Source: JAGLTZ01 sp023135015
GTDB lineage: Bacteria; Blakebacterota; Blakebacteria; Blakebacterales; Blakebacteraceae
Direction: 5' to 3'
Assembly: GCA_030631625.1 (NCBI GenBank)
Contig: DAOVKT010000009.1
Location: 1 to 30,886 of the forward strand
DNA: 30,886 nucleotides
This document shows positions 1 through 8,051 of this stretch, piece after piece (position 1 is the first letter of the stretch; every line of letters starts with the position of its first letter). The notes beneath the pieces are model-generated. The model worked only from the letters and a program-made list of their open reading frames with translations, had not been told where the DNA came from and did no database searches. The position numbers and the translations under genes were made by a program.

Positions 1-273
1 AGGATAGAAGAAGAGGTACCGGCCCCCCGGATACGACGCATCACGCGGGACCAGATCGGCAAGGTCAAGAGAACCCTGCTCGAGAATCTGTCCGATAAGA
101 TCAACAGCCTGGCCCTGATCTATGAAGAGATTCCGGTTGGAAGCCTGGACAGCCCGTCTTTCTTGAAGAGCCGCACGAAATTCGTCGACAGTATGCTCGA
201 AAGAGGACGAATAGTAACAGCAGTTGATCTGTTCGCAGGTCCTCAGAACTGCCTGGAAGGTTTGATGCTATGA
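1..273 (+). CDS. Unrecognised protein, C-terminal 90 residues (5' end outside window)
   Basis: An open frame runs from the first base to a TGA at 271-273 and encodes 90 residues without an internal stop. I do not recognise the family. The visible part is soluble-looking and mixed charged/hydrophobic. It starts with a basic stretch (PRIRRITRDQ), continues with a probable helix (KVKRTLLENLSDKINSLALI), and ends in a hydrophobic tail (GRIVTAVDLFAGPQNCLEGL). There is no membrane segment or metal motif. Its TGA overlaps the ATG of the phosphosulfolactate synthase gene (ATGA at 270-273), so the two are almost certainly co-transcribed and probably translationally coupled. That makes it a candidate partner in sulfolactate or coenzyme-M-type metabolism, but this is inference from position only. 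The real start and most of the protein lie upstream. Confidence 0.75.
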   Translation, partial: RIEEEVPAPRIRRITRDQIGKVKRTLLENLSDKINSLALIYEEIPVGSLDSPSFLKSRTKFVDSMLERGRIVTAVDLFAGPQNCLEGLML

Positions 274-1052
274 ACACTTTTGAAGCTTTTATAGAACTAC
301 CCCTTCAAAACAGAACTATGAAGCTGCGGGAGACCGGGCTGACCATGATGATCGACAAGGGTTTGGGGGTTGCGCATGTGCAAAGCCTGGTCGAGATCGC
401 GCACCAGTGGATCGATATAGCGAAACTGGGATTCGGGACCTCGAGGCTCTGTCCCGAGGATATCATCAGAAGAAAAACAGAAGTATATCGGGAGCACGAT
501 ATCTATGTAATGCCCGGAGGCACTCTTCTCGAGGCAGTGGTCGCACAGGGAAAGCTCGATGAATTCCTGAAGGAAGCCAGGGCGGTAGGGTTTAATGCCA
601 TCGAAGTGTCTGACGGGACCATCCCGATGAACGATGATACCAGGGCCGACGTTATCAAGCGGGTGGCCGACGGGGGTTTCCTTGTTCTTTCCGAGGTCGG
701 AAGCAAATTCGCAGACATGGACCTGCCAGCCGAGGAGACTACAAGGAGCCTGTTGCGTGATATCGAATTGGGCGCATTCCAGGTTATCGTGGAGTCGAGA
801 GAGGCGGGAAAGGGCGTGGGTATCTACGACGCGGCGGGCAAGATCGTCGACGACAAGCTCGAGCACATAGTCAACGAAGTCGATGTGAAGAACGTGATGT
901 TCGAGGCACCGGAAAAGAGCCAGCAGGTCGCACTCATCCATAAGTTCGGTATCAACATAAGTCTGGGGAACATCCAGCCGACCGACGTCCTGGCCCTCGA
1001 GTCACTCAGGGCAGGTCTTCGGGCTGATACTTTGAGAGGTATCTACCAGTAA
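270..1052 (+). CDS. comA: Phosphosulfolactate synthase (ComA family)
   Basis: The 260-residue length fits the ComA family, which adds sulfite to phosphoenolpyruvate to give (R)-2-phospho-3-sulfolactate, the first step towards sulfolactate and, in methanogens, coenzyme M. Conserved blocks visible in order are KLRETGLTMMIDKGLG (residues 18-33), KLGFGTS (52-58), MPGGTLLE (81-88), EVSDGTIP (112-119), EVGSK (142-146), VESREAGKGVGIY (174-186) and LGNIQP (232-237). These fit a TIM barrel with phosphate- and Mg-binding loops. There is no signal peptide, so it is cytoplasmic. The ATG overlaps the stop of the upstream gene (ATGA). No comB (phosphatase), comC (dehydrogenase) or other coenzyme M gene is in the window, so the end product is unknown. 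Some bacterial members may have diverged in function. The family call is firm; the physiological product is not. Confidence 0.9.
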   Translation: MNTFEAFIELPLQNRTMKLRETGLTMMIDKGLGVAHVQSLVEIAHQWIDIAKLGFGTSRLCPEDIIRRKTEVYREHDIYVMPGGTLLEAVVAQGKLDEFLKEARAVGFNAIEVSDGTIPMNDDTRADVIKRVADGGFLVLSEVGSKFADMDLPAEETTRSLLRDIELGAFQVIVESREAGKGVGIYDAAGKIVDDKLEHIVNEVDVKNVMFEAPEKSQQVALIHKFGINISLGNIQPTDVLALESLRAGLRADTLRGIYQ

Positions 1053-1079
1053 TCAGATTGCTCGTCAGATTCCGGTGGG

Positions 1080-2339
1080 TTACAGCGTATCGAGTTCCGC
1101 GGCCCACAGGTCTTCCGGGCGCTCGCGGCGCCGTATCAGCCGGTAGCCGCCATCACCGGTAATAAGCACCTCTGCAGGCCTGTATCGCGAGTTGTAGTTG
1201 CTCGACATCGACATTGCGTATGCACCCGCATCCAGAACGGCCAGCAGATCACCCGCATCCAGTTCGGGCAAACTGCGCCGCCAGCCCAGCATGTCGGTCG
1301 ATTCACAAATCGGCCCGGCCACATCACAAAGCAAGGCCCCTTCAGCATCTGATTCCTCTACCGGCACGATCCTGTGGTAGGCTTCATAGAGAGCGGGCCG
1401 CACCAATTCTGTCATTCCCGCGTCAGCAATAAGAAGGACGCGCCCGTTCCGCTGCTTCCTGTCCAGGATACGGGTCAGAATACAGCCGGACGGACCTATG
1501 AGGTAACGCCCCAGTTCCAGGATCAGACCGGTGTCCTGATCTTCGAGTAGAGGCAGCATTGTTGAGGCGTAATCGCCTGCAGAGGGGACCGGGCTGTCAT
1601 CATAGGCGATACCGAAACCACCTCCCACATTGATCCAGCTCATCTCGAAGCCGGCCCTGACCGCCTCCTCCTCTGCATACAGAAGCCTCTCGATCCCCAC
1701 CCTGTACGGCCGGGTGGAGGTGATCTGGCTACCCAGATGCATATGCAGGCAGACCGGGTTCAGTTCCCTGTGATTGGCCAGCCACTTCAGCAGCCCCGGC
1801 AGCGCATCGATCTCGATACCAAACTTGTTCTCACTTCTGCCCGTTGTTATGTGCCTGTGTGTGTCCGCATCCACATCGAGGTTGAGGCGCAGCCCTATCG
1901 GGACCGACGACTTTCCTTCGGCCCGCACTATCTCCGAGAGCCTGCGGGCTTCGCCGACCGATTCCACCGTAATCATCCAGATGTCCTGCTCGACGGCCAG
2001 AAGCAGTTCTTCGTCGGTCTTGCCTGCTCCCGCGAACACTGTCTGTTCTGTCGATATGTCCGCATGGAGAAGGCGGTGGAGCTCACCGCCTGAAACCACA
2101 TCGAACCCCAGACCCTGCCCCTCGAACCATCTCAGCAGGTGAAGGTTGGAGTTTGCCTTGACCGAATAGCAGATCGTGGTCGGGTAGCTTCTGAAAGCCG
2201 ACCTGACCTCCGATATCCGTTCCTCAATAGCGGGCAGATAATAGACGTAGAGTGGAGTTCCGAATTCCTCGGCCAGAGCGGAAAGTGAAACACCACCGGC
2301 AGCCAGGCTGCCATCAATATATTCGAAGGCATCATTCAT
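1080..2339 (-). CDS. lysA: Diaminopimelate decarboxylase-type PLP enzyme (LysA-like)
   Basis: This 419-residue fold-type III PLP decarboxylase most likely converts meso-diaminopimelate to lysine. The PLP lysine is in CYSVKANSN (K61). Further landmarks are HMHLGSQ (199-205), the glycine-rich phosphate loop NVGGGFG (237-243), ELGRYLIGPSG (275-285, where LysA usually has EPGR), DAGMTELVRPALYEAYH (306-322), the catalytic-cysteine motif GPICESTD (342-349, C345), and GAYAMSMSSNYN (372-383) near the C-terminus. The length matches LysA. Some related enzymes act on other substrates (arginine, ornithine or carboxynorspermidine), but the motif set favours diaminopimelate. The gene is monocistronic, convergent with comA (27-nt gap) and divergent from the transketolase gene. 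There is no clear Shine-Dalgarno before the ATG, but a good sigma-70-like promoter lies about 50 nt upstream. Confidence 0.88.
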   Translation of the reverse strand: MNDAFEYIDGSLAAGGVSLSALAEEFGTPLYVYYLPAIEERISEVRSAFRSYPTTICYSVKANSNLHLLRWFEGQGLGFDVVSGGELHRLLHADISTEQTVFAGAGKTDEELLLAVEQDIWMITVESVGEARRLSEIVRAEGKSSVPIGLRLNLDVDADTHRHITTGRSENKFGIEIDALPGLLKWLANHRELNPVCLHMHLGSQITSTRPYRVGIERLLYAEEEAVRAGFEMSWINVGGGFGIAYDDSPVPSAGDYASTMLPLLEDQDTGLILELGRYLIGPSGCILTRILDRKQRNGRVLLIADAGMTELVRPALYEAYHRIVPVEESDAEGALLCDVAGPICESTDMLGWRRSLPELDAGDLLAVLDAGAYAMSMSSNYNSRYRPAEVLITGDGGYRLIRRRERPEDLWAAELDTL

Positions 2340-2388
2340 GGTTTGTACACAAGCATCTAATCACATTGCAGCGCTATCAGGAAAGGGA

Positions 2389-2417
2389 ATTGTATTTTAG
2401 GTGAAAAACTTGCTCAA
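2389..2417 (-). promoter_or_regulatory. Candidate sigma-70-type promoter of the lysA-like gene
   Basis: On the minus strand TTGAGC (2412-2417) is followed after exactly 17 nt by TACAAT (2389-2394), a near-consensus -35/-10 pair. It lies in the AT-rich divergent spacer, about 50 nt before the lysA-like ATG. Promoters in FCB bacteria can deviate from this consensus, so this is a motif-based suggestion. No equally good pair was found on the plus strand for the transketolase gene. Confidence 0.4.
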
Positions 2418-2496
2418 TCATCTTTATTTAAGCCTCGTCATTTGTTACATAAGTAGTCACTTCTGAACGGTTGATAGAGAGAAAGGCTTCATCCCC

Positions 2497-4863
2497 ATGG
2501 CAAAGGCATCGTTTGAGAAGCTTGAATTCGGCCCGCGGCGCGGCGTCTACATCAATATCAGCTCCCAGCTCGACAATTTCCCGATCCCTGAAGAAACGAT
2601 AAGACTGTACGAGGATTACGATCTGATCTACAGGACGCTCTGCGGGATCCTCTTCAACTTCGTCCCGCAGTCAGGACACCCGGGAGGCAGCATTTCATCG
2701 GGGAGGATCGTGGCCTCGATCCTCTTCTCGACGATGGACTACCGCTTCAGCGACCCCGAATGCCTCGAAGCCGATCTCATATCCTACGCTGCAGGCCACA
2801 AGGCCATGGGTCTATATGCCATGTGGGCTCTTCGCAATGAGTGTGCCAGGGTCGGCCGGCCGGATCTGCTTCCGGACGAGAACCGCCAGCTGCGTCTGGA
2901 GGATATGCTCGGGTTCCGGAGAAATCCCACACAGGAGACCCCTCTCTTCGTCCAGTACAACGCCAAGCCTCTCGACGGTCACCCCACTCCTCAGACACCC
3001 TTCGTCAAGCTCTCCACCGGGGCGTCAGGGGTAGGAGTGCCCGCCAGTTTCGGGCTGAGCTTCGGTGCGGCCGACACCTTCGGGAAAGATGCCCCTCTCG
3101 TCCACGTTGTGGAGGGGGAAGGCGGAATGACACCGGGCCGCGTTTCCGAGGCTCTTGCAACGGCGGCTACCGCCCAGCTGTGGAATACAAAGCTTCACAT
3201 CGACTGGAACCAGGCTTCCATCGACTCGAACCGTGTCTGTCGTGACGGCGAGCAGCCCGGTGAGTATGTGCAGTGGGACCCGGCCGAGTTCTGCTACCTG
3301 CATGACTGGAATGTCATCTTCGTGGAGGACGGCAAGGATTTCAGGCAGGTGCTTGCGGCCCAGGAGGTAGCCAAGGAGAAGATAAACGATCAGCCCACAG
3401 CAGTGGTATACCGCACTATCAAGGGCTGGCTGTACGGCATAGAGGGGAAGGATTCCCACGGGGCAGGTCATGGCTACTGCGCCGAGGAATACTACGAGAC
3501 ACTGGCTCCTTTCCAGGAGCGCTTCAGCGTAGAATTCCCGAAACCCTCAGGTGACACATCACCATCCGGCGTCGAGAAAGACTTTTTCGACACCCTGATG
3601 GTCATCCGAAATGTTCTGGAAGATAACCGCGAAATCAGCGAATTCTTCGGCAAGTGCCTGTCTGATGCCGAGGATCGCCTTACAAAGCTCGACCGGAAGA
3701 AGCGCGAGAACGTTCCCGATCTCGACCCCATCTACACCGATGCTGTCAAAGAAGATGAGATACCCGAGGAATGCACTTATGAGCCGGGATCATCTCAAAC
3801 GCTGAGAGCTGCGCTCGGTGAAGCGTTCAACTATCTGAATAATATCACCAACGGTGCCTTCATAGGCGCGGCGGCCGATCTGCTCGACTCGACCAGCATC
3901 TCCAAGCTGGCAAAGGGATTCCCCGAAGGGTACTACAGCGCCGCTGCGAATCCAGAGGCGCGCCTGATCGCCACCGGTGGAATCTGCGAGGACTGCATGG
4001 GCGCGTTCATGTCGGGCGTTTCCTCTTACGGCACGAACATCGGAGCCGGTTCCTCGTATGGAGCATTTATCGCCGCTCTTGAGCATATTGCGGCGAGACT
4101 GCACGGAATAGGCCAGCAGGCCCGCCACTCCTTCCTGGGCGAGCCCTACCGCACGTTTATCATCGTCTGCGCCCACGCGGGCCTGAAGACCGGTGAGGAC
4201 GGTCCTACCCACGCAGACCCGCAGGCCCTGCAGCTCCTGCAGGAGAACTTCCCGGCCGGCGTGATGATCACCCTCACCCCCTGGGATCCGCAGGAGGTCT
4301 ATCCGATGCTGATTGCAGCTTTAAAGAAGAGACCTGCTGTGATCGCACCGTTCGTTACGCGACCCGGTGAAACGATCATAGACCGCGAAGCGTACAATCT
4401 TCCGCCTGCAGCGGCGGCCGTGGATGGTATCTATGCCATGCGCAGGGCGGACCCAAACGCCACTCCTTACAACGGCACGGTGATCCTTCAGGGCAGCGGC
4501 ATTACCAATACATTCGTCTCCGAAGTTCTGCCGCGGATCGATGAGGCGGGACTGAACATGAACATCTTCTATGTTTCCAGCGCCGAGCTCTTCTCGATGC
4601 TCCCCGAGGAACGGCAGAACGAGATCTACCCCGAAGAGCTGGCCGCCGAGGCGATGAGTATAACCGGTCTGACTCTGCCAACGATGTACAAGTGGGTTAC
4701 CTCGCGGGAGGGAAGGCGCCGCTCGGTGCACGCTTTCATCCACGGTCACTACCTGGGAAGCGGCAAGGCCCACAAGGTGCTTGAGGAAGCCAGCCTGCAC
4801 GGCGACGGCCAGTGGAAAGCGATAAAGGACTACGCCGACTGGATGGAGCAATCGGCCAAGTAA
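2497..4863 (+). CDS. Transketolase (long form)
   Basis: This is a 788-residue thiamine-diphosphate enzyme of the transketolase family, cytoplasmic, moving two-carbon units between sugar phosphates in the pentose phosphate pathway. The N-terminal ThDP half contains SGHPGG (59-64), GHKAM (100-104), STGASGVGVPASFGL (173-187), a cofactor-binding stretch EGEGGMTPGR (206-215) ending at WNQASIDSN (237-245), and KDSHGAGHG (318-326). The second half has the pyrimidine-binding and C-terminal domains (from about 430), including GICEDCMGAF and HAGLKTGEDGPTHADPQ, the latter typical of transketolase. It is about 120 residues longer than the classical 660-residue enzyme, with extra length in the first half. 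It appears to belong to a distinct long transketolase subfamily. GAAAGG at 2481-2486 is a modest ribosome site for the ATG at 2497. Substrate specificity is inferred. Confidence 0.85.
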   Translation: MAKASFEKLEFGPRRGVYINISSQLDNFPIPEETIRLYEDYDLIYRTLCGILFNFVPQSGHPGGSISSGRIVASILFSTMDYRFSDPECLEADLISYAAGHKAMGLYAMWALRNECARVGRPDLLPDENRQLRLEDMLGFRRNPTQETPLFVQYNAKPLDGHPTPQTPFVKLSTGASGVGVPASFGLSFGAADTFGKDAPLVHVVEGEGGMTPGRVSEALATAATAQLWNTKLHIDWNQASIDSNRVCRDGEQPGEYVQWDPAEFCYLHDWNVIFVEDGKDFRQVLAAQEVAKEKINDQPTAVVYRTIKGWLYGIEGKDSHGAGHGYCAEEYYETLAPFQERFSVEFPKPSGDTSPSGVEKDFFDTLMVIRNVLEDNREISEFFGKCLSDAEDRLTKLDRKKRENVPDLDPIYTDAVKEDEIPEECTYEPGSSQTLRAALGEAFNYLNNITNGAFIGAAADLLDSTSISKLAKGFPEGYYSAAANPEARLIATGGICEDCMGAFMSGVSSYGTNIGAGSSYGAFIAALEHIAARLHGIGQQARHSFLGEPYRTFIIVCAHAGLKTGEDGPTHADPQALQLLQENFPAGVMITLTPWDPQEVYPMLIAALKKRPAVIAPFVTRPGETIIDREAYNLPPAAAAVDGIYAMRRADPNATPYNGTVILQGSGITNTFVSEVLPRIDEAGLNMNIFYVSSAELFSMLPEERQNEIYPEELAAEAMSITGLTLPTMYKWVTSREGRRRSVHAFIHGHYLGSGKAHKVLEEASLHGDGQWKAIKDYADWMEQSAK

Positions 4864-4944
4864 TCCGACCGGCTCGCGACCGACCCCAACCTGCTGTATT
4901 CTCCTGCTGAGTCGAAGTGCATCCAAAGGGGAGGAGTGTTGTTG

Positions 4945-7317
4945 ATGGCCCTTGTGAAATCTTCTAAAAGACTGAACCGACCTGCCGGCCTGATGGTTTG
5001 TCTCCTGGTCACCGCGACACTACTGGTGATAACCGGTTTCTCCCGTCAGGGTGCAGGAGGCCTCAGGTTCGAGGTGACCTTCCCGGCTTCGGTCCGAAGT
5101 GAGGCCGTCACTGGCCGTATGTTCTTGATAATCACAAGCAGTCAGCGGCGTGAACCGAGGTTGCAGGTGTCCAGGCGGGGCGCCCCCTTTTTCGGCGTGG
5201 ACGTAGAGGACCTTCTACCGGGTGAGGCAGCAGTCATAGATGCCACCACGCTCGGCTCTCCGGTCGAGAATCTGAGGGATATACCGCCGGGCGAGTATTT
5301 CGTACAGGCCATGCTGAGCATCTACACGAAGTTCGAACGAACTGACGGTCACACTTTATGGATGCATATGGACCAGTGGGAAGGCCAGAACTGGCGCCGT
5401 TCGCCGGGCAACATCTACAGCGATGTGAAGAAGATTTTCATCGATCCTATGAGCAATGGCGTCGTCCGGCTCGAAGTCACCAATATGGTGCCGCCAACCG
5501 AAATGCAGCCCGACACAGAGTGGGTAAATCGCTTCCGGATACAGAGCCGGCTCCTTACCGAGTTCTGGGGATATCCAATCTATATCGGCGCCACCATCCA
5601 GCTCCCGAAGGGTTACGGCGAACATCCCGGTGTGTACTACCCGACCGTATACCGGCAGGGGCATTTCTCAACCCGCGCACCAGTAGGGTTCGAGAAGCCG
5701 CCGGATTCTGCCTACAGCCGGAGCCGGCAGGTCTATGAGGAATGGACGTCGGAAGATTTCCCCCGGATGCTGGTAGTGACTTTCCAGCACCCCTGTCCCT
5801 ATTACGACGACTCCTACGCAGTGAACTCGGTGAACGTCGGCCCGTACGGGGACGCGATCATGCAGGAACTGATCCCTGAGGTCGAGAGGCGGTTCCGCTG
5901 CATACGCAAGCCTTACGCGCGTGTCCTGACCGGCGGTTCTACGGGCGGATGGGAATCGCTCGCGCTGCAGGTCTGGCACCCCGACTTCTTCGGTGGCACG
6001 TGGTCCTTCGCTCCCGATCCTGTCGACTTCCGGAACGTAGAGGGAATAAACATCTACGAGGACCGGAACGCTTTTTACAAGGAGCATGAGTGGGCGAGGG
6101 TTCCCATCGCCAACACGCGCAACACCCTGGGCGAAGTCCGGTTCACTTCCAGGCAGAGGAACTACTTCGAGCTGGTAATGGGAACGAAGGGAAGATCGGG
6201 CGAGCAGCTGGACATCTGGAGTGCTGTGTACGGACCCCTGGGGGATGACGGCTATTTCAAACCGCTCTTCAATAAAAGGACCGGAGATATTGATCCGGAG
6301 GTGGCACAATACTGGAAAGAAAATTACGATATCCGCCACTACCTGGAGACGAACTGGAGCACCGTCGGGGAAAAGCTCGTGGGCAAACTGCACATCATCT
6401 GCGGGGATATGGACAACTTCTATCTGAACGTCGGGTGCTACTACCTGGAGGAGTTCCTGGAGAGCACCACAGACCCGTACTATGACGGCTCCTTCACGTT
6501 CGGTGCGAGGGGAGGTCATGGTTACAGACCCGAAGAGCTCTCCGGCCTCAGGCTCTACCGGGTCATGGCTGATCATATCACAAAGCACGCGCCTCCAGGG
6601 GAAGACACAAGCAGCTGGAAATACCGGGCTTCGGTTCGCGGTCAGGAAGGATTCGAGGAGGACACCTTCCAGACTTCAGCGGGTGATCTGAAGATAACCT
6701 TCGTCGGGCACGGTACGCTGATGTTCACCTTCGGGGGAAAGGTGATCCATATCGATCCGGTTTCCAGATATGCGGATTACGACAACATGCCGAAGGCGGA
6801 CTTGATCCTGATAACCCACGAGCACGGCGACCACCTGGACGCAGGTGCCATCAAGGCCATCTCGACCGAAGGAACAAAACTTGTGTACACACAGATCTGC
6901 GCCGACAGGATCGAAGGCGGCATGGTGATGGCCAATGGAGATGTCACGACTGTTGAGGGTCTCAGGATCGAGGCAATTCCCGCCTACAACATTGTCCACG
7001 AACGGAGTGAAGGGGTCCCATTCCATCCGAAGGGCAACGGGAACGGCTACTTGATCACTTTCGGAGACAAGCGGGTCTATGTCGCAGGGGACTCCGAAAA
7101 CACCCCTGAAATGAAAGCTCTCAGGGATATTGACATCGCCTTTCTGCCGATGAACCTGCCCTACACCATGACGCCTGAGATGGTGGCGGACGCGGCAAAG
7201 GCCTTCAGACCGAAAATCCTTTATCCGTACCATTTCGGAAACACAGATACCTCTGAGCTGATCAGGCTGCTGGAAGGAGAGGATTGGATCGAGGTACGCA
7301 TCCGTGACCTGAGATAG
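4945..7317 (+). CDS. Secreted esterase-like hydrolase fused to a metallo-beta-lactamase-fold hydrolase
   Basis: The protein has 790 residues from the ATG at 4945. GGGGAGG (4928-4934) sits about 10 nt before it, so this start is preferred over the in-frame GTG at 4936 or the TTG codons between. A hydrophobic N-terminal segment (LMVCLLVTATLLVITGF) predicts export or membrane anchoring. Residue numbers below count from the GTG. Residues about 50-560 resemble enterochelin-esterase-like alpha/beta hydrolases: nucleophile elbow GGSTGGWES (S335), an acidic CGDMDN loop (490-493), and a late histidine in RGGHGY (H528). Residues 580-793 are a metallo-beta-lactamase domain of the UlaG/UPF0173-like type: VGHGTLMF, THEHGDHLD (H628, H630, D632, H633), AGDSE (D719) and YPYHFG (H766). 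The substrate is unknown. The fusion is one uninterrupted frame. Confidence 0.82.
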   Translation: MALVKSSKRLNRPAGLMVCLLVTATLLVITGFSRQGAGGLRFEVTFPASVRSEAVTGRMFLIITSSQRREPRLQVSRRGAPFFGVDVEDLLPGEAAVIDATTLGSPVENLRDIPPGEYFVQAMLSIYTKFERTDGHTLWMHMDQWEGQNWRRSPGNIYSDVKKIFIDPMSNGVVRLEVTNMVPPTEMQPDTEWVNRFRIQSRLLTEFWGYPIYIGATIQLPKGYGEHPGVYYPTVYRQGHFSTRAPVGFEKPPDSAYSRSRQVYEEWTSEDFPRMLVVTFQHPCPYYDDSYAVNSVNVGPYGDAIMQELIPEVERRFRCIRKPYARVLTGGSTGGWESLALQVWHPDFFGGTWSFAPDPVDFRNVEGINIYEDRNAFYKEHEWARVPIANTRNTLGEVRFTSRQRNYFELVMGTKGRSGEQLDIWSAVYGPLGDDGYFKPLFNKRTGDIDPEVAQYWKENYDIRHYLETNWSTVGEKLVGKLHIICGDMDNFYLNVGCYYLEEFLESTTDPYYDGSFTFGARGGHGYRPEELSGLRLYRVMADHITKHAPPGEDTSSWKYRASVRGQEGFEEDTFQTSAGDLKITFVGHGTLMFTFGGKVIHIDPVSRYADYDNMPKADLILITHEHGDHLDAGAIKAISTEGTKLVYTQICADRIEGGMVMANGDVTTVEGLRIEAIPAYNIVHERSEGVPFHPKGNGNGYLITFGDKRVYVAGDSENTPEMKALRDIDIAFLPMNLPYTMTPEMVADAAKAFRPKILYPYHFGNTDTSELIRLLEGEDWIEVRIRDLR

Positions 7318-7357
7318 TTGCCGAACTAGTTTCTGTCCGGAATCCGTTCTTTGGATC

Positions 7358-7382
7358 GCGTGTCCAGCGAAAGCTGGCACGC
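7358..7382 (+). terminator. GAAA-tetraloop hairpin, possible terminator
   Basis: GCGTG (7358-7362), one unpaired T, CCAGC (7364-7368), loop GAAA (7369-7372), GCTGG (7373-7377) and CACGC (7378-7382) form a 10-bp stem with one bulge and a stable GNRA loop. It starts 41 nt after the esterase-fusion stop codon. The following T-run is weak (CTTTT about 8 nt downstream), so it may be a terminator or an mRNA 3'-end stabiliser. Confidence 0.5.
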
Positions 7383-7436
7383 AATCGGCTCTTTTGCTCG
7401 CAATTCCCGACTGTTTGCCTGATAATGACTCTACAA

Positions 7437-7505
7437 GGAGCCTGTCGGAGAAACCGACGATAGCGAGGGTTTCGCTGGCGCCGGAGCGTTTCTCCGACAG
7501 ACTCC
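7437..7505. repeat. 69-nt intergenic inverted repeat with nested hairpin
   Basis: The left arm GGAGCCTGTCGGAGAAAC (7437-7454) pairs with the right arm GTTTCTCCGACAGACTCC (7488-7505) at 17 of 18 positions. Between the arms a second stem AGCGA (7462-7466) / TCGCT (7472-7476) closes a GGGTT loop. The element ends about 30 nt before the lipoprotein start and has no T-tract. It resembles a palindromic intergenic repeat or a small non-autonomous mobile element rather than a terminator. A second copy was not found in this window. Confidence 0.6.
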
Positions 7506-7535
7506 TAGCGTAGGCGTAAAACAGGGAGGGCCGTT

Positions 7536-8048
7536 ATGAGGATTTCACCCGTTAGACGATATTGCTGCTTGATAGTACCTGTTCTTATCGTGTCGCTCAC
7601 CGTAGCCTGCTCCTCTCAAAAAGGAGCGGCCCGGGGCGGTGCTCCCGAACCTGTAGTCGGCATTGTCGATTTTATGGCGGAGAACATGAACCTCACACAG
7701 GCCCGGGCGGTGACCGACCGCGTCCTCTACTACCTGGGGCGCGTGGAGGGCCTGAAGGTTATTTATCGCGACCAGATGGAAACAATCTTCAGAGAAAAGA
7801 GCTTCCGGATATCTGGCCCCTGCAACACCGACGATTGTATTACACAGGTAGGCAAGATACTTGGGGCTACCATGATGGTGGCGGGAGAGGTTTCAAAGGC
7901 CGGGGATTTCTACCATCTCGAGGTTCGCCTGATCAACGTTTCGACTTCGAGGATGGTCAATCACGCATTCTCCGATGTAAGAGGCATTGAGGACCTGATG
8001 TCGACCGGCGCCGAGAGCGTGGTGAATGCACTGATGTCAGGGAAATAA
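7536..8048 (+). CDS. CsgG/LpoB-like lipoprotein
   Basis: This is a 170-residue predicted lipoprotein. The N-terminus (basic RRY, then a hydrophobic run) ends in SLTVAC, with the lipid-modified cysteine probably C25. The mature part reads GIVDFMAENMNLTQARAVTDRVLYYL, then VIYRDQMETIFREK, then CNTDDCITQVGKILGATMMVAGEV and a beta strand segment YHLEVRLINVSTSRMV. This order (an 'advance' strand, helix, C-x4-C before a G-x2-LGA motif, then strands) is seen in small periplasmic proteins related to CsgG and LpoB that accompany envelope assembly systems. The two cysteines in the C-x4-C motif may form a disulphide. GGGAGG at 7525-7530 is a good ribosome site. The gene is convergent with hutI (3-nt gap). 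Its precise partner is unknown. Confidence 0.75.
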   Translation: MRISPVRRYCCLIVPVLIVSLTVACSSQKGAARGGAPEPVVGIVDFMAENMNLTQARAVTDRVLYYLGRVEGLKVIYRDQMETIFREKSFRISGPCNTDDCITQVGKILGATMMVAGEVSKAGDFYHLEVRLINVSTSRMVNHAFSDVRGIEDLMSTGAESVVNALMSGK

Positions 8049-8051
8049 TAC

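Noticed and set aside
2418..2496. Plus-strand promoter for the transketolase gene
   Set aside because: The spacer is AT-rich, but no -35/-10 pair with acceptable spacing stood out, so none is annotated.
5668..6588. 306-residue minus-strand open frame opposite the esterase fusion
   Set aside because: It lies entirely within a well-supported gene with clear motifs on the plus strand, has no recognisable domain or ribosome site, and is explained by GC-rich codon structure.
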